64,000 nt of DNA. It comes from Flavonifractor sp052065355 (GTDB lineage Bacteria > Bacillota > Clostridia > Oscillospirales > Oscillospiraceae). How positions within the stretch are numbered: the first letter of the stretch is position 1; every line of letters begins with the position of its first letter. Below the pieces are notes generated by a model. That model ran no database searches. It saw only the letters and a program-made list of their open reading frames with translations, and was not told the origin of the DNA. Below are positions 1 through 9,728 of this stretch, piece by piece. The DNA is taken from NCBI RefSeq assembly GCF_052065355.1, contig NZ_JBQHUF010000013.1, positions 41,652 to 105,651 on the forward strand. Direction: 5' to 3'. The position numbers were made by a program, and so were the translations under genes.

Positions 1-19
1 AATACAGAAGGTATGGGAG

Positions 20-406
20 GTGGGGAGGCTGAAAACTGTGCTCCTGATCATGCGGCGGGCATCGCTGGCTCAGGGCCTGATGGCGAAAGTGCGGGACGCC
101 CCGGGAATACAGCTGTGCTATGAGCCGGACTATGCCAACGCGGATGTGGCCATCCGCAGCCATCTGGCCTCTGGGGCACTGCTGGAGGTCTCCGAGGACG
201 GCGATCACGGCATCGACTTCTGTCTGGCCCTGTGCGCATGGCTGCGGGAAGTCACGCCCCACTGCCGGCTCATGCTGATGTGCCCCGAAGGACAGCCGGA
301 GGCTGTGAGCCGCGCCATCGAGGCTAAGCGTAGGGGCGAGATCGACGACTTTGTGTTTTATGATGTATCTCTGGACTATTTGGCCGCCAGTCTGCAATCC
401 CTTTGA
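20..406 (+). CDS. Receiver-like (CheY-fold) protein, degenerate
   Basis: A 128-aa stand-alone protein that resembles a response-regulator receiver domain, with no output domain. It is a clear paralog of the protein at 19523-19900: both end in a DDFVFYD segment followed by a similar SL-YL--L-L tail. At the position of the usual phospho-Asp the paralog reads VILDV while this one reads ALLEV, so Asp is replaced by Glu. The start is uncertain. GTG at 20 has a weak ribosome site; GTG at 38 lies 9 nt after GGGGAGG; the CTG at 29 aligns with the paralog's ATG. No kinase or DNA-binding partner is nearby. It opens the envelope island. The function is not known; a protein-interaction role is inferred. 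Confidence 0.55.
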   Translation: MGRLKTVLLIMRRASLAQGLMAKVRDAPGIQLCYEPDYANADVAIRSHLASGALLEVSEDGDHGIDFCLALCAWLREVTPHCRLMLMCPEGQPEAVSRAIEAKRRGEIDDFVFYDVSLDYLAASLQSL

Positions 407-423
407 GATAGGCAAAGATCATT

Positions 424-470
424 TTGAAATGGGGGTACCCCCATTTCAACGCCTACCACGGTAGGCGTTG
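424..470. repeat. Perfect 26-nt palindrome overlapping an 11-bp hairpin
   Basis: Positions 424-449 form a perfect 26-nt palindrome. Positions 447-457 and 460-470 form a second perfect 11-bp inverted repeat with a 2-nt loop. The two share 447-449, so they cannot both form fully. They lie in the 239-bp gap between the receiver-like gene and the SLH gene. A terminator or a regulatory switch is possible, but no U-tract follows. Confidence 0.6.
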
Positions 471-644
471 ATCCGGCTCTGGTCGATTCGGTTTTATACA
501 CAAAGACGGCCTGGCGGCGAACACCAAGAGACAACGGAAAAAGTGCTGCGGTTTTAGGGGGCAGAAGGGAGGAAAAAAGAGGCCGCCGCCGAGAAACAAT
601 GCGCGGACAATGGGCATCCAATCAAAATAGGAGGAAGATAGAAC

Positions 645-3600
645 ATGAGAAAACGAATTACCAGTTTACTGCTGACGCTGGTGATGCTGCTCTCCCTCGT
701 GCCCGCCATGGGCGTGACGGCGAGCGCGGCGGACGATACTTACGGATACGGCAACATCAAGGACTGGAGCGGGTTTAAAAGCTATCTCAGTTCGCCCACT
801 TCAAGAGATCTCACGCTGGAAAATGACATCGATTATACGACGGGATATGATGATGATGCGATCATTATAAAGAAAAGCCAAAAACTGGACCTGAACGGCC
901 ATAAGATCAGGATCGACGCAAGCAAGCGGGCGGAGTTTTACAACCTGATCACAATTCGCTCCGGCGAATTCACGCTGTACGACAGCAAGGGCGGCGGCGC
1001 GATCGAGGTTGAATTTGCGAGGGACTCCAAGGGGCACTGCATCATCATGATAAGCCCCGACAGTGCTGGCGCGCCTGCCAAATTCACAATGAACGGCGGC
1101 ACGCTGACAAGGCTGAATCCGATAGATTCGAATGTCTATGGAAACAACGGCTGCATCAGCGACAACTATTTTGTTCCGTTCAAGGGCGGTGAGCGCCCGC
1201 AGATCACGATCAACGGCGGCACGATCAACTGCCCGTACAGCTGGGACAGGAGCAATGCCAGTATGAGGCAGGTTGAGTATATGCCGACGGCGCTGCTGCT
1301 GCGCTATTCGAAGCTCACGGTCAAGGGCGGCACCTTCAACGGCATAGTCTGGACAGATAAGCTGTCGTGGAAAGAGGGAGATGCGGAGCCGCGCGTTCTT
1401 CTCAACGGCGGCGAGTTCAACTTCCCGTTTGCGGTGACCAGCCTGCTGGAAAATAAGACGCAGATGGTCATAGACGGGGCGCGCTTCAACGATGGCCTTT
1501 ATGTTACCGAAAGCATAAAAGAAAGCAATTATAAGGGGAACGAGCCGGCGATGCTGATCAAAAGCGGCGTATTTGACGCGTCCGGCCAGTATCTCAAGCT
1601 CGATATTTACGGTGTCACCAGAGAGCGTGGGTACGATTTGCGGGTCAAACAGCAGGTGATAGAGCGCGTTATGAAGTTCTTCCCGAACAGCGCGATAAAG
1701 GTGAACGGGAAGATCTATACCTCCGAGAACATCGGCTCGCGCGTGATATTTGACGACAGTCATTACGGTGGGTCTTTCTATCTGAATTTAAACCTGAAGG
1801 GCCCCATCGAGGTCATCCCCAACGCATGGGGCATGAAGTCCGTCACGCTGGACGGCAACCCCATCAACTACTTCAAGGACTGGAAGGGCACCGTCGAGAA
1901 TCTGAACAACGACGAGGCGCATACCCTCAAGTTCGAGTGGTATCCTCTGGCGAGTGAATTGGTAAATGCGGGCTATACCTATCGAACCAAGTGCGAGCAT
2001 TATATCTCCGGTTCTTCCGCGGTACAGCAGACAGATACCATCGATGCCGATAAAACCTCGCATACGATCACCATTGAGAAAGGTGCACACCCCAAGGTCT
2101 ATTCCTATGATTTGCAGCTGAATCTGGATAAGAACGGCAGCTCCGTCGGTATCATAAGCAACGAGCATATCGTTAAGCTGGTGGTGAGCGAAGCGGCGGA
2201 TACCTTCATTTCTACCGTTTCGTTCAACGTGGACAAGGCTGACGTCGGTGCGCCGGGTGAATTGAGCTTCGAAGCAACGGACAAAAACGGAAAGCCCGTG
2301 GCAATCAACCCTGATGTAACGTGGGACCCCACCAACATCAAAGAGGGCATCAACCATGTCTCCTTTACGATTCCCGCCCCGAAGGGCTATACCTTTAGCG
2401 GCGAGAACGGCAAGGTCACGACCCTGAAGTTCGGCGGCGTGGATGTCATCGGCTACGTCGATGGCGACGGTGCGCTCAATTACAGCTTCCCTCTGGATGT
2501 AGTTCACCGGCATAAGGCAGATCACGTGAGCTATAACGCCAAGTACCACTGGAAGGCCTGCTCCTGCGGCCAGAAGATGATGAACACCAGCGAACAGCAC
2601 AACATGGGCGCTTGGGTCGCGGGCGATACGCTTTCGAGCGGCGGCGTGGTATATAACCGCTCCTGCATCAGTGGCTGCGGCTATACCGAGACCACCATTG
2701 ACTACAATAATGTGAAGCACGTTACCAGCCTTGTGCTGAACATGGAAAACTACCCCATGGACGGCATGAGCCCGCATAACTTTGTGAAAAATGGCAGCGA
2801 AACGAAGGATGAGGACGGCGAATATCTGCTGACCGTGCGCAACAGCAACATTCCCTATCCGTCCTTCGCCATTACTTCCGGTGGCGATAAGGCAAAGCTC
2901 TATGCACTGAATCCGGAGGCTTATGAAGTTCTGGCTGATAACCCGGACTTTGCAATGTGGAGCCGTAACGGAAGCCGTTTGGCACCTGTATGTGATGACC
3001 CAAACCATGATACGCACAACGCTAAATCAACCTTTACAACAGGTGAAAATTACGGTGTGCGTCTGTTCCTTGAAGCCGAGGACGGTTATGCGTTCTACAA
3101 GGACTTTAATGAGGACAACAATTTCAAGCTTTTCACCGATATGGACGGCATCGAAGTCAAAAACTATATTGTTGAAAAGTGGTATTATTACAGCAAGAGA
3201 CCTTCGTATGATGATGATAATGTCCCCGAAGGTTGGGGCTGGTATACTCAGGCGCCTGATGACGATAGTGCGGGTGCCAGCAAGGTCGGTGTTCTGTTCC
3301 AGCTCACCGCAAGAAACGAGGGCGAGCTGAACATCACCCTGCCGGAGCTGAAGGCCGGCGACGATCTCAAGACAACGTGGGCCGATTTTGAAGGTATTGG
3401 CGCTGGCAATTTCGTAAAGGACTGTTACGGTAGCGAGACAATGGCGTGGTGGGGCGGCCCCAGCTGTGTGATTCACAATAGTGCTGTCACCGGCGAGAGC
3501 GTGAGCGTGATCGCGCAGGCCGGACAGACCTACAGGCTGACCATCCCTGCTGTGAATGAATACGTTCTGGCACACACCACCATTAAGAATCCGACGGCCG

Positions 3601-5291
3601 CAACCCGGATTGACGAGAGTCCGGACGGCGCGATCACCGTAACCTACAAGCTGCCCGCCGCTGCCGACGATAAGACCGTGAACGGCGCAGCCGTCAGCAT
3701 CACGCCTCCGGCCTACGGCGTTGCGCCCGACACCACGGCGACGGTTGCCGGTACTGCTCACTGCACGGCTTCCGCTGTGACGTGGAACCCCACTGATGCA
3801 GCATTTGGCGAGAAGATTTATACCGCAACCGTTACGCTGACCGCGGATACGGACTATACCTTTGCAAATGATGCGGTATTCACCATCAACGGCCACAAGG
3901 TTACTCCCGAAGCGGACAGCACTACTACCAGCGTGACCCTCAGCTACCCCTTCCCGGCACTGACTGGGCCCCATACGCACACCTATGGCGGTAACTGGAT
4001 CTTTGCAACTCCCGATACGCATATCCGTTACTGCACGGCGAACGACGGTTCTTACGAGGAAGCCCCGCACAGCATCACCAGCTGGACGGACAAGGGCGAC
4101 GGCAAGACCCACACCGGCACCTGCACCGATTGCGGCTATGAAAAGACCGAGAACCACAGCTGGGAAGTCGATCACGAGGTCCCGCCCACTGTGACCGCCG
4201 AGGGGACTCGTTATTACAAGTGCTCTGCCTGCGCAGCTGACAAGACCGAGAGTATCCCCAAACTCATCGAGTACAGCGTTACGGTCAACACCGATGGCAA
4301 CGGCACGGCTTCTGCGGATCACGCCAAGGCGGTCGCCGGGACGGAGATCAAGCTGACCGCCAAGGCCGACAGCGGCTATCACTTCAAGGAGTGGCAGGTC
4401 GTCAAGGGTGGCATGACCATCACCAACAACAAGTTCACCATGCCTGACGAGGCTGTCGAGATCATGGCGATCTTCGAGAAGAACGCCTCCACCGGCACCG
4501 GCGGCGGCGGTGTCACCACCTATCCCATCACCGTGAAGAGCGCCAAGAACGGCGATGTGACCGCCAGCCACAAGTCCGCTGCCAAGGGCACCACCGTCAC
4601 CCTGACGGTCGATCCCGACAAGGGCTATGTACTGGATACCCTCACTGTGCTGGACGATAAGGACAAGGAAATCAAGCTGACTGAGAAAAACGGCAAGTAT
4701 GTCTTTACTATGCCGTCCGGCAAGGTTACCGTAGCGGGCAGGTTCAAGGTCGAGCAGCCTGCCGGCAAGCATCCCTTCACGGACATTCCCTCCGGCGCTT
4801 ATTATGAGAACGCTGTGATCTGGGCTGCGGACAAGGGCATCACCGGCGGCACCAGCGCCACCACCTTCTCCCCCAACGGCATCTGTACCCGCGCCCAGGC
4901 GGTCACCTTCCTGTGGAGGGCTGCCGGATCTCCCGCCACCAAGAGCATGAACAGCTTTGCCGATGTCCCCGCAGATGCCTACTATGCCAAAGCGGTGGCC
5001 TGGGCCGTTGAGAACGGCATCACCAGCGGCACAGGCGGCGGTAAGTTCAGCCCCGACGCTACCTGTACCCGCGCTCAGATCGTCACCTTCCTGTACCGTG
5101 CGGCGGGCAGCCCTGCGGTCAGCGGAGGAAGTGTATTCAGCGATGTAAAGGCCGGCGCTTACTATGCCGACGCGGTCACATGGGCGGCGAACAAGGGCAT
5201 CACTGGCGGGATCGGCAATGGCCTGTTCGGTTCGGATAACAACTGCACCCGCGCCCAGGTCGTCACCTTCCTCTATCGGTATGTGGAATAA
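645..5291 (+). CDS. Large secreted SLH-domain surface protein
   Basis: A 1548-aa secreted protein probably held on the cell wall by three C-terminal S-layer homology domains. Residues 1 to about 29 are a signal peptide with an ASA-type cleavage site. Residues about 145-330 carry repeated NGGT/KGGTF-like turns suggesting a beta-helix. About 1207-1280 and 1292-1368 are InlB-B-like repeats ending in FTMP-type motifs. SLH domains occupy about 1377-1431, 1436-1490 and 1494-1548, each with a CTRAQ motif. Cys/His segments (CSCGQ, CTDCGYE, KCSACA) occur before the InlB-like repeats and may bind metal or form disulfides. ATG 645 follows GGAGGAAG at good spacing. It is the surface-exposed member of the island; its ligand is unknown. 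Confidence 0.88.
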   Translation: MRKRITSLLLTLVMLLSLVPAMGVTASAADDTYGYGNIKDWSGFKSYLSSPTSRDLTLENDIDYTTGYDDDAIIIKKSQKLDLNGHKIRIDASKRAEFYNLITIRSGEFTLYDSKGGGAIEVEFARDSKGHCIIMISPDSAGAPAKFTMNGGTLTRLNPIDSNVYGNNGCISDNYFVPFKGGERPQITINGGTINCPYSWDRSNASMRQVEYMPTALLLRYSKLTVKGGTFNGIVWTDKLSWKEGDAEPRVLLNGGEFNFPFAVTSLLENKTQMVIDGARFNDGLYVTESIKESNYKGNEPAMLIKSGVFDASGQYLKLDIYGVTRERGYDLRVKQQVIERVMKFFPNSAIKVNGKIYTSENIGSRVIFDDSHYGGSFYLNLNLKGPIEVIPNAWGMKSVTLDGNPINYFKDWKGTVENLNNDEAHTLKFEWYPLASELVNAGYTYRTKCEHYISGSSAVQQTDTIDADKTSHTITIEKGAHPKVYSYDLQLNLDKNGSSVGIISNEHIVKLVVSEAADTFISTVSFNVDKADVGAPGELSFEATDKNGKPVAINPDVTWDPTNIKEGINHVSFTIPAPKGYTFSGENGKVTTLKFGGVDVIGYVDGDGALNYSFPLDVVHRHKADHVSYNAKYHWKACSCGQKMMNTSEQHNMGAWVAGDTLSSGGVVYNRSCISGCGYTETTIDYNNVKHVTSLVLNMENYPMDGMSPHNFVKNGSETKDEDGEYLLTVRNSNIPYPSFAITSGGDKAKLYALNPEAYEVLADNPDFAMWSRNGSRLAPVCDDPNHDTHNAKSTFTTGENYGVRLFLEAEDGYAFYKDFNEDNNFKLFTDMDGIEVKNYIVEKWYYYSKRPSYDDDNVPEGWGWYTQAPDDDSAGASKVGVLFQLTARNEGELNITLPELKAGDDLKTTWADFEGIGAGNFVKDCYGSETMAWWGGPSCVIHNSAVTGESVSVIAQAGQTYRLTIPAVNEYVLAHTTIKNPTAATRIDESPDGAITVTYKLPAAADDKTVNGAAVSITPPAYGVAPDTTATVAGTAHCTASAVTWNPTDAAFGEKIYTATVTLTADTDYTFANDAVFTINGHKVTPEADSTTTSVTLSYPFPALTGPHTHTYGGNWIFATPDTHIRYCTANDGSYEEAPHSITSWTDKGDGKTHTGTCTDCGYEKTENHSWEVDHEVPPTVTAEGTRYYKCSACAADKTESIPKLIEYSVTVNTDGNGTASADHAKAVAGTEIKLTAKADSGYHFKEWQVVKGGMTITNNKFTMPDEAVEIMAIFEKNASTGTGGGGVTTYPITVKSAKNGDVTASHKSAAKGTTVTLTVDPDKGYVLDTLTVLDDKDKEIKLTEKNGKYVFTMPSGKVTVAGRFKVEQPAGKHPFTDIPSGAYYENAVIWAADKGITGGTSATTFSPNGICTRAQAVTFLWRAAGSPATKSMNSFADVPADAYYAKAVAWAVENGITSGTGGGKFSPDATCTRAQIVTFLYRAAGSPAVSGGSVFSDVKAGAYYADAVTWAANKGITGGIGNGLFGSDNNCTRAQVVTFLYRYVE

Positions 5292-5311
5292 TAACAGGAT
5301 ATTCTTACCAA

Positions 5312-5341
5312 GTGGGGCGGCAAATGCCGCTCCGCTTTTTT
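5312..5341 (+). terminator. Probable intrinsic terminator after the SLH gene
   Basis: A GC-rich stem built on GCGGC/GCCGC is followed by a run of six T, 20 nt after the SLH stop codon. The upper stem is perfect and the base has mismatches. Confidence 0.6.
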
Positions 5342-5506
5342 GCGTTTTGTCCGAAAAACTACCTGCTGCGGGTAGGGCGCAAAACAGCGGCACCCGGTAA
5401 AATGAAACCATAGTAGAGCGCAGAGGAACAAAAACAGAAAGAAAAGAGGTGTCGTCATGCAAGTAACTGCAAACAGGAAAATGATGATGTCAAGGTGTGC
5501 AGTGAG

Positions 5507-6841
5507 ATGAAACGAGTATGGATGTCTATGCTGGCCTTGCTGTTGGCGCTCTGCCTGACGGCCTGCGGCGGCACCCCCGGCGGCGGAGAAGAAGGGCCGC
5601 CCGAGTCTCCTGATGACACAGCGACCTCCGCCCCTCCGTCCGACCATAACTCCGACAGTTCATTGGGCGGTACCTATTGGACGGCTGTACAGCACGAGTC
5701 CTACAACGATCTCTTTGATCGCACAGAGGTGAGCCAGATGCCCACGGAGCGGTGGTGGGCCGATCTCTTTCTCAACGAGGACGGAACGGCGCAATTCCGT
5801 GAGGTCCTGGGCGACAGCTTTAACAGCTATCTGGGCAGCGGGACCTGGTGGCTCGGCGCGGATCACACCCTGCGGCTGACAAGTTCGGACGGCGATGAAG
5901 ATGGTGAGATGAATGGCCGCATTGAAGATGGCCGCATCATTTTGGAATCCTTCTATGGGGATCGATTCTATTTTGAAAAAGCGGAGCGGCCGGGCCCGGG
6001 CGGCGAACTGTGTATCGCAAACCTGCATGGGACATGGCACATGACCACAGGCGAGGTGGAGGGCTGGAGCTATAACGCTCGGGAAGAAGGCCTGGCCTCC
6101 ACGCTGGTTTTTGAAAGCAGGTGGAGCGACGCCATCGAGGGATATGTGCTGAGAGCGGATTATTACTTTGCGGACTTTCTGGATACGGATGAGCCGGAAT
6201 ACCGGCAGGAAGCCGAGCTTCGGACGGAACTGCTGGAGGAACCGCTGTTCCACGGCCTCTCCAACGAGCTTTGGAGCGTCCGGCTCTTTCACGATGATAC
6301 CGGCGCGGAGTTCTTTCTCACTCTGACCGATCCGGATACGCTGTATCTCCAGGAGCATTATGAGACGGACGGCGCTCCGGCAGTCCGCACGGCGGTCTAC
6401 CAGCGGGTAGACGCATTCCTGCCGGAAACGCTGCAGACGGCTTTGTATGAGGAACCGTCTGACAGCCTGATTTTCTACTGGACCAACCCGCCGGAGGAGG
6501 TATCCGCATGGCTGGAGGTACTGCCGGTCACAAAGCTGGAGCCGGATGGACTGGACAGGCTGCTGGTGGTGGGGCGCTGGTATGAAACACAGATCCGGTT
6601 CTGTACGGGCGAGCCCCTGTGGGATGACAGCGGACGGCTTCTGGATTGGGTCACGGACGAGATCCTGTACGACGAAACGCTCAACATTGATGAGCCTCGG
6701 TGGTTTTCCCTGACGATCCCGGAAGGCGTACCGAACCTGTGCCTGCACATCAAGCGCTCCTGGGAGGATTTTTGGTACCTCTGGCCCATCACCGACACAA
6801 ACGGGTATCTGGTGGATGGGTGGACATTCCTGACACCATAA
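5507..6841 (+). CDS. Lipoprotein of unknown function (444 aa)
   Basis: An exported lipoprotein: KR-rich start, hydrophobic stretch and lipobox LTAC followed by GG, then a low-complexity Pro/Ser/Gly linker. The body is rich in Trp, Tyr, Asp and Glu and includes blocks resembling lipocalin-like or META-like beta proteins (for example a GTWWLG segment), but I recognise no family. ATG 5507 is chosen because it puts Lys-Arg directly before the hydrophobic core; a GTG at 5495 would add four residues. It lies between the SLH gene and the SPFH gene, and presumably works at the outer face of the membrane. Confidence 0.75.
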   Translation: MKRVWMSMLALLLALCLTACGGTPGGGEEGPPESPDDTATSAPPSDHNSDSSLGGTYWTAVQHESYNDLFDRTEVSQMPTERWWADLFLNEDGTAQFREVLGDSFNSYLGSGTWWLGADHTLRLTSSDGDEDGEMNGRIEDGRIILESFYGDRFYFEKAERPGPGGELCIANLHGTWHMTTGEVEGWSYNAREEGLASTLVFESRWSDAIEGYVLRADYYFADFLDTDEPEYRQEAELRTELLEEPLFHGLSNELWSVRLFHDDTGAEFFLTLTDPDTLYLQEHYETDGAPAVRTAVYQRVDAFLPETLQTALYEEPSDSLIFYWTNPPEEVSAWLEVLPVTKLEPDGLDRLLVVGRWYETQIRFCTGEPLWDDSGRLLDWVTDEILYDETLNIDEPRWFSLTIPEGVPNLCLHIKRSWEDFWYLWPITDTNGYLVDGWTFLTP

Positions 6842-6870
6842 CAAAATAAAACAAGAGAGGAGATCGCATT

Positions 6871-8295
6871 ATGGGACTGATCAAAGCTGCATTGGGAGCA
6901 GCCGGCGGCGTGATGGCCGACCAGTGGAAGGAATTCTTCTACTGCGAAGCCATCCCCGCGGATGTGCTGGCGGTAAAGGGAAAGAAGAAGGCCACAGGCC
7001 GCTCCAGCAACACCAAGGGGGATGACAACATCATCACCAATGGCTCTGTCATTGCCGTGGCCAACGGCCAGTGTATGCTCATCGTGGAGCAGGGCAAGGT
7101 GGTGGATATGTGCGCCGAGCCGGGCGAGTACACCTACGATATGTCCACCGAGCCCAGCCTCTTCACCGGCGATCTGGGGGAATCCATCAAGGGCGTGTTC
7201 CAGAACATCGGCAAGCGTTTCACCTTCGGCGGAGAGGCCCCCAAGGACCAGCGCATCTACTATTTCAATACCAAGGAGCTCACCGGCAACAAGTACGGAA
7301 CCCCAAGCCCCGTCCCCTTCCGGGTGGTGGACCAGCGGGCGGGTATCGACATCGATATCGCCATCCGCTGCTTCGGCGAGTACAGCATCCGCCTGAAAAA
7401 CCCCATGCTGTTCTATACCAATGTCTGCGGCAACGTCAGCGAGGACTTTAAGACCGAGCAGATCGCGGGGCAGATGAAGACGGAGCTGCTCACCGCCCTG
7501 CAGCCCGCATTCGCAAAGATCTCGGAAATGGGTATCCGTTACTCCGCCCTTCCCGGCCACACCCTGGAGCTGGCAGAAGCCCTCAACGAGCAGCTCTCCT
7601 CCCGGTGGCGGGACCTGCGGGGCATGGAGATCGTTTCCTTTGGCGTCTCCAGCGTCAAGGCCAACGAGGAAGACGAGCAGATGATCAAGGAGCTGCAGCG
7701 CAACGCGGCCTTTATGGACCCCACCCGGGCGGCGGCCCATCTGGTAGGCGCACAGGCCAGCGCCATGCAGTCCGCGGCCAGCAACCCCAATGCCGGTCCC
7801 GCTATGGCTTTTATGGGCATGGGGATGGCTGGACAGATGGGCGGCATGAACGCCCAGAACCTCTATCAGATGGGCGCGCAGCAGCAGGCTCAGCCCGCAC
7901 ACGCACCTGTACCCACGCCCCCGCCTGCCGCCCCTGGCTGGACCTGCGCCTGCGGACAAAGCGGCATCACCGGCAGCTTCTGCCCTAACTGCGGCAGCAA
8001 AAAGCCGGAGCCCAAGCCGGCAGCAGAGAGCTGGCAGTGTACCTGCGGTGCAGCCGTCACCGGAAAATTCTGCCCAGAGTGCGGCAAGCCCCGGCCCGCA
8101 GCGGACGGCTGGACCTGTTCCTGCGGCGCGGTGAACAAAGGGAAATTCTGCGCGGAGTGCGGGGCGAAAAAGCCCGCTGGCGTACCCCAGTACAAATGCG
8201 ACAAATGTGGCTGGGAGCCAGATGATCCCGCCCATCCGCCCAAGTTCTGCCCGGAGTGCGGCGATCCCTTTGACGATGGCGATGTGCAGGGATGA
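6871..8295 (+). CDS. SPFH-domain protein with zinc ribbons (YdjI-like)
   Basis: A 474-aa protein. The N-terminal two thirds (about residues 20-265) is an SPFH/band-7-like scaffold of the YdjI type, beginning with the typical DQWKEFF segment. An Ala/Met/Gly-rich linker follows, then from about residue 360 a series of zinc ribbons with repeated CxC and CxxC pairs (for example CPNCG, CPECG, CAECG). B. subtilis YdjI acts at the membrane with YdjG, YdjH and PspA in envelope stress. Counterparts of YdjG (15171) and YdjH (16325) lie in this island. B. subtilis YdjI is shorter, so the zinc-ribbon array is an extension. The next gene overlaps its end by ATGA. Confidence 0.88.
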   Translation: MGLIKAALGAAGGVMADQWKEFFYCEAIPADVLAVKGKKKATGRSSNTKGDDNIITNGSVIAVANGQCMLIVEQGKVVDMCAEPGEYTYDMSTEPSLFTGDLGESIKGVFQNIGKRFTFGGEAPKDQRIYYFNTKELTGNKYGTPSPVPFRVVDQRAGIDIDIAIRCFGEYSIRLKNPMLFYTNVCGNVSEDFKTEQIAGQMKTELLTALQPAFAKISEMGIRYSALPGHTLELAEALNEQLSSRWRDLRGMEIVSFGVSSVKANEEDEQMIKELQRNAAFMDPTRAAAHLVGAQASAMQSAASNPNAGPAMAFMGMGMAGQMGGMNAQNLYQMGAQQQAQPAHAPVPTPPPAAPGWTCACGQSGITGSFCPNCGSKKPEPKPAAESWQCTCGAAVTGKFCPECGKPRPAADGWTCSCGAVNKGKFCAECGAKKPAGVPQYKCDKCGWEPDDPAHPPKFCPECGDPFDDGDVQG

Positions 8296-9257
8296 CCCGT
8301 GGAAGAAAAACCGCCGTATTTTCTGTTGTAGGTCTGTTCCTGCTTCTGGCGGCTGCGGGATATTGTTTCAGAGGTCATCAGGGAGGTGATTCATCCATAC
8401 AGAAGAAATCTGCCGTGCCGCCCGGTACCTTGACCGGCGTCACATACAGCCACACCAGCGGCATGGTTGCCAGAGCGGATTTTGCCATCACGCTTTCGCC
8501 GGTGGCTATTCTGGAAACAAGCTATTATCCGGCCCTTGATCCGGATACGGCGGAGGACGAGGACTGGTATCATCCGTCCACCAAAGAGAATGTCCCCATC
8601 ACCGCGGCTCAGTGGTCGGATGTGGAGCAGATCATTCTGGAGCTCTACCCGCTGATGGAGCCCATCCCGGAAAACCGGCGTGAGGTGAAGCTGCCACCGG
8701 GGATCGAAGTCATGGATGGCGGGGACTCCACCAGCCTGATCCTGACCTGGAGCACAGAAGACGGAACACGGAGCATCCGTTATAATCCGCCAAACGACCG
8801 CCGTATCCATACGCTGATCGCTCTGCTGGAGGAGCTGGCCGACCCCATTGGACGGGAGATCCCCCGCTATGCCCCGCCGGAGCTGAGCGGCTTCTATATG
8901 GGGCAGTCCGGGGCTCTCTTCTCCAAGGACTATTCCTTCCAATTCGACCGGGGTTCGTCTGTTGTGTACGGAGAGGACGCCCCATATATCCTCCGGGCCA
9001 GGTTTACCCCGTCCGGTCGGAAGCAGGAGATCTGGAGTGACTGGGCCGTGTCAGATGAGGAGTGGGATGCCTTCACCGCGTTTGCGGAGGAGATCCGTCT
9101 GGAAGAACAGCCGGACGGCAGCTCGGAAAAGCCGGCCTGCACCCTCTATTACTCTGACGGCAAACAGCAGCAGAAGAAATTGGATCAGGAAACAGCGAAG
9201 CAGCTCCGGGCGTATTTTACAGAGCTGGCCCTGTGCCTGCTGGATGAACAGCCATAG
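8292..9257 (+). CDS. Membrane-anchored protein of unknown function
   Basis: A 321-aa protein with one N-terminal membrane segment (about residues 8-25) and an extracytoplasmic body. The Cys at the end of the segment follows AAAGY, which is a poor lipobox, so membrane anchoring is more likely than lipidation. The ATG overlaps the stop of the SPFH gene (ATGA), indicating translational coupling. The body has no family I recognise. Coupling to the SPFH-zinc-ribbon gene suggests that the two products work together. Confidence 0.72.
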   Translation: MTRGRKTAVFSVVGLFLLLAAAGYCFRGHQGGDSSIQKKSAVPPGTLTGVTYSHTSGMVARADFAITLSPVAILETSYYPALDPDTAEDEDWYHPSTKENVPITAAQWSDVEQIILELYPLMEPIPENRREVKLPPGIEVMDGGDSTSLILTWSTEDGTRSIRYNPPNDRRIHTLIALLEELADPIGREIPRYAPPELSGFYMGQSGALFSKDYSFQFDRGSSVVYGEDAPYILRARFTPSGRKQEIWSDWAVSDEEWDAFTAFAEEIRLEEQPDGSSEKPACTLYYSDGKQQQKKLDQETAKQLRAYFTELALCLLDEQP

Positions 9258-9301
9258 TACGCAAAGCGATCCATAAAAACAGAACATAGGAGGTACTACA
9301 A

Positions 9302-9703
9302 ATGAAAGGTCAGAAGATTTTGAAAGTCACATCCATTCTCATGATCATCGGCGGCATCATCGCCGCCATCGCCGGCGTCATCGCCATTCTCGGCGTCAGC
9401 GCCCTGGCAGCCCTGTCGGGGAGCGCGGAGGGTACCGGCCTGCTCTATGCCAGCTCCATTCTTGTGACTGTGGCCTCTGTGATCCAGTTTATCGCGGGCA
9501 TTAAGGGCATCGGGGCCTGCAGCGCACCCCAGAAGGCCGCTTCCTGCGTCAAATGGGGCATTATCATTGCGATCTTAGCGATCATCTCCATCATCATCGG
9601 TTTTGTAGGCGGAGGCCAGTTCAGCATCACCAGTCTGGTGCTCAACCTTCTGCTGCCGGGATTGTATGTCTACGGCGCCATGCAGATGAAGGGCACCGCG
9701 TAA
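9302..9703 (+). CDS. Small multi-spanning membrane protein
   Basis: A 133-aa hydrophobic protein with about four membrane segments (near residues 9-33, 47-66, 83-101 and 108-126) and short Lys-containing loops. AGGAGG precedes ATG 9302. No catalytic motif is visible and the family is not recognised. Its position among the SPFH, zinc-ribbon and AIM24-type genes points to a membrane-associated role in the same process. Confidence 0.72.
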   Translation: MKGQKILKVTSILMIIGGIIAAIAGVIAILGVSALAALSGSAEGTGLLYASSILVTVASVIQFIAGIKGIGACSAPQKAASCVKWGIIIAILAIISIIIGFVGGGQFSITSLVLNLLLPGLYVYGAMQMKGTA

Positions 9704-9728
9704 GCGGCTTCAGAAAGGGGTGCAGATG

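Noticed and set aside
3027..5462. Long open frame antisense to the SLH gene (about 811 codons)
   Set aside because: It is a product of GC-rich codon use in the sense gene; it has no domain, no ribosome site, and the sense strand has clear SLH domains. The same applies to the antisense frames at 801-1763, 1788-3017 and 6475-8235.
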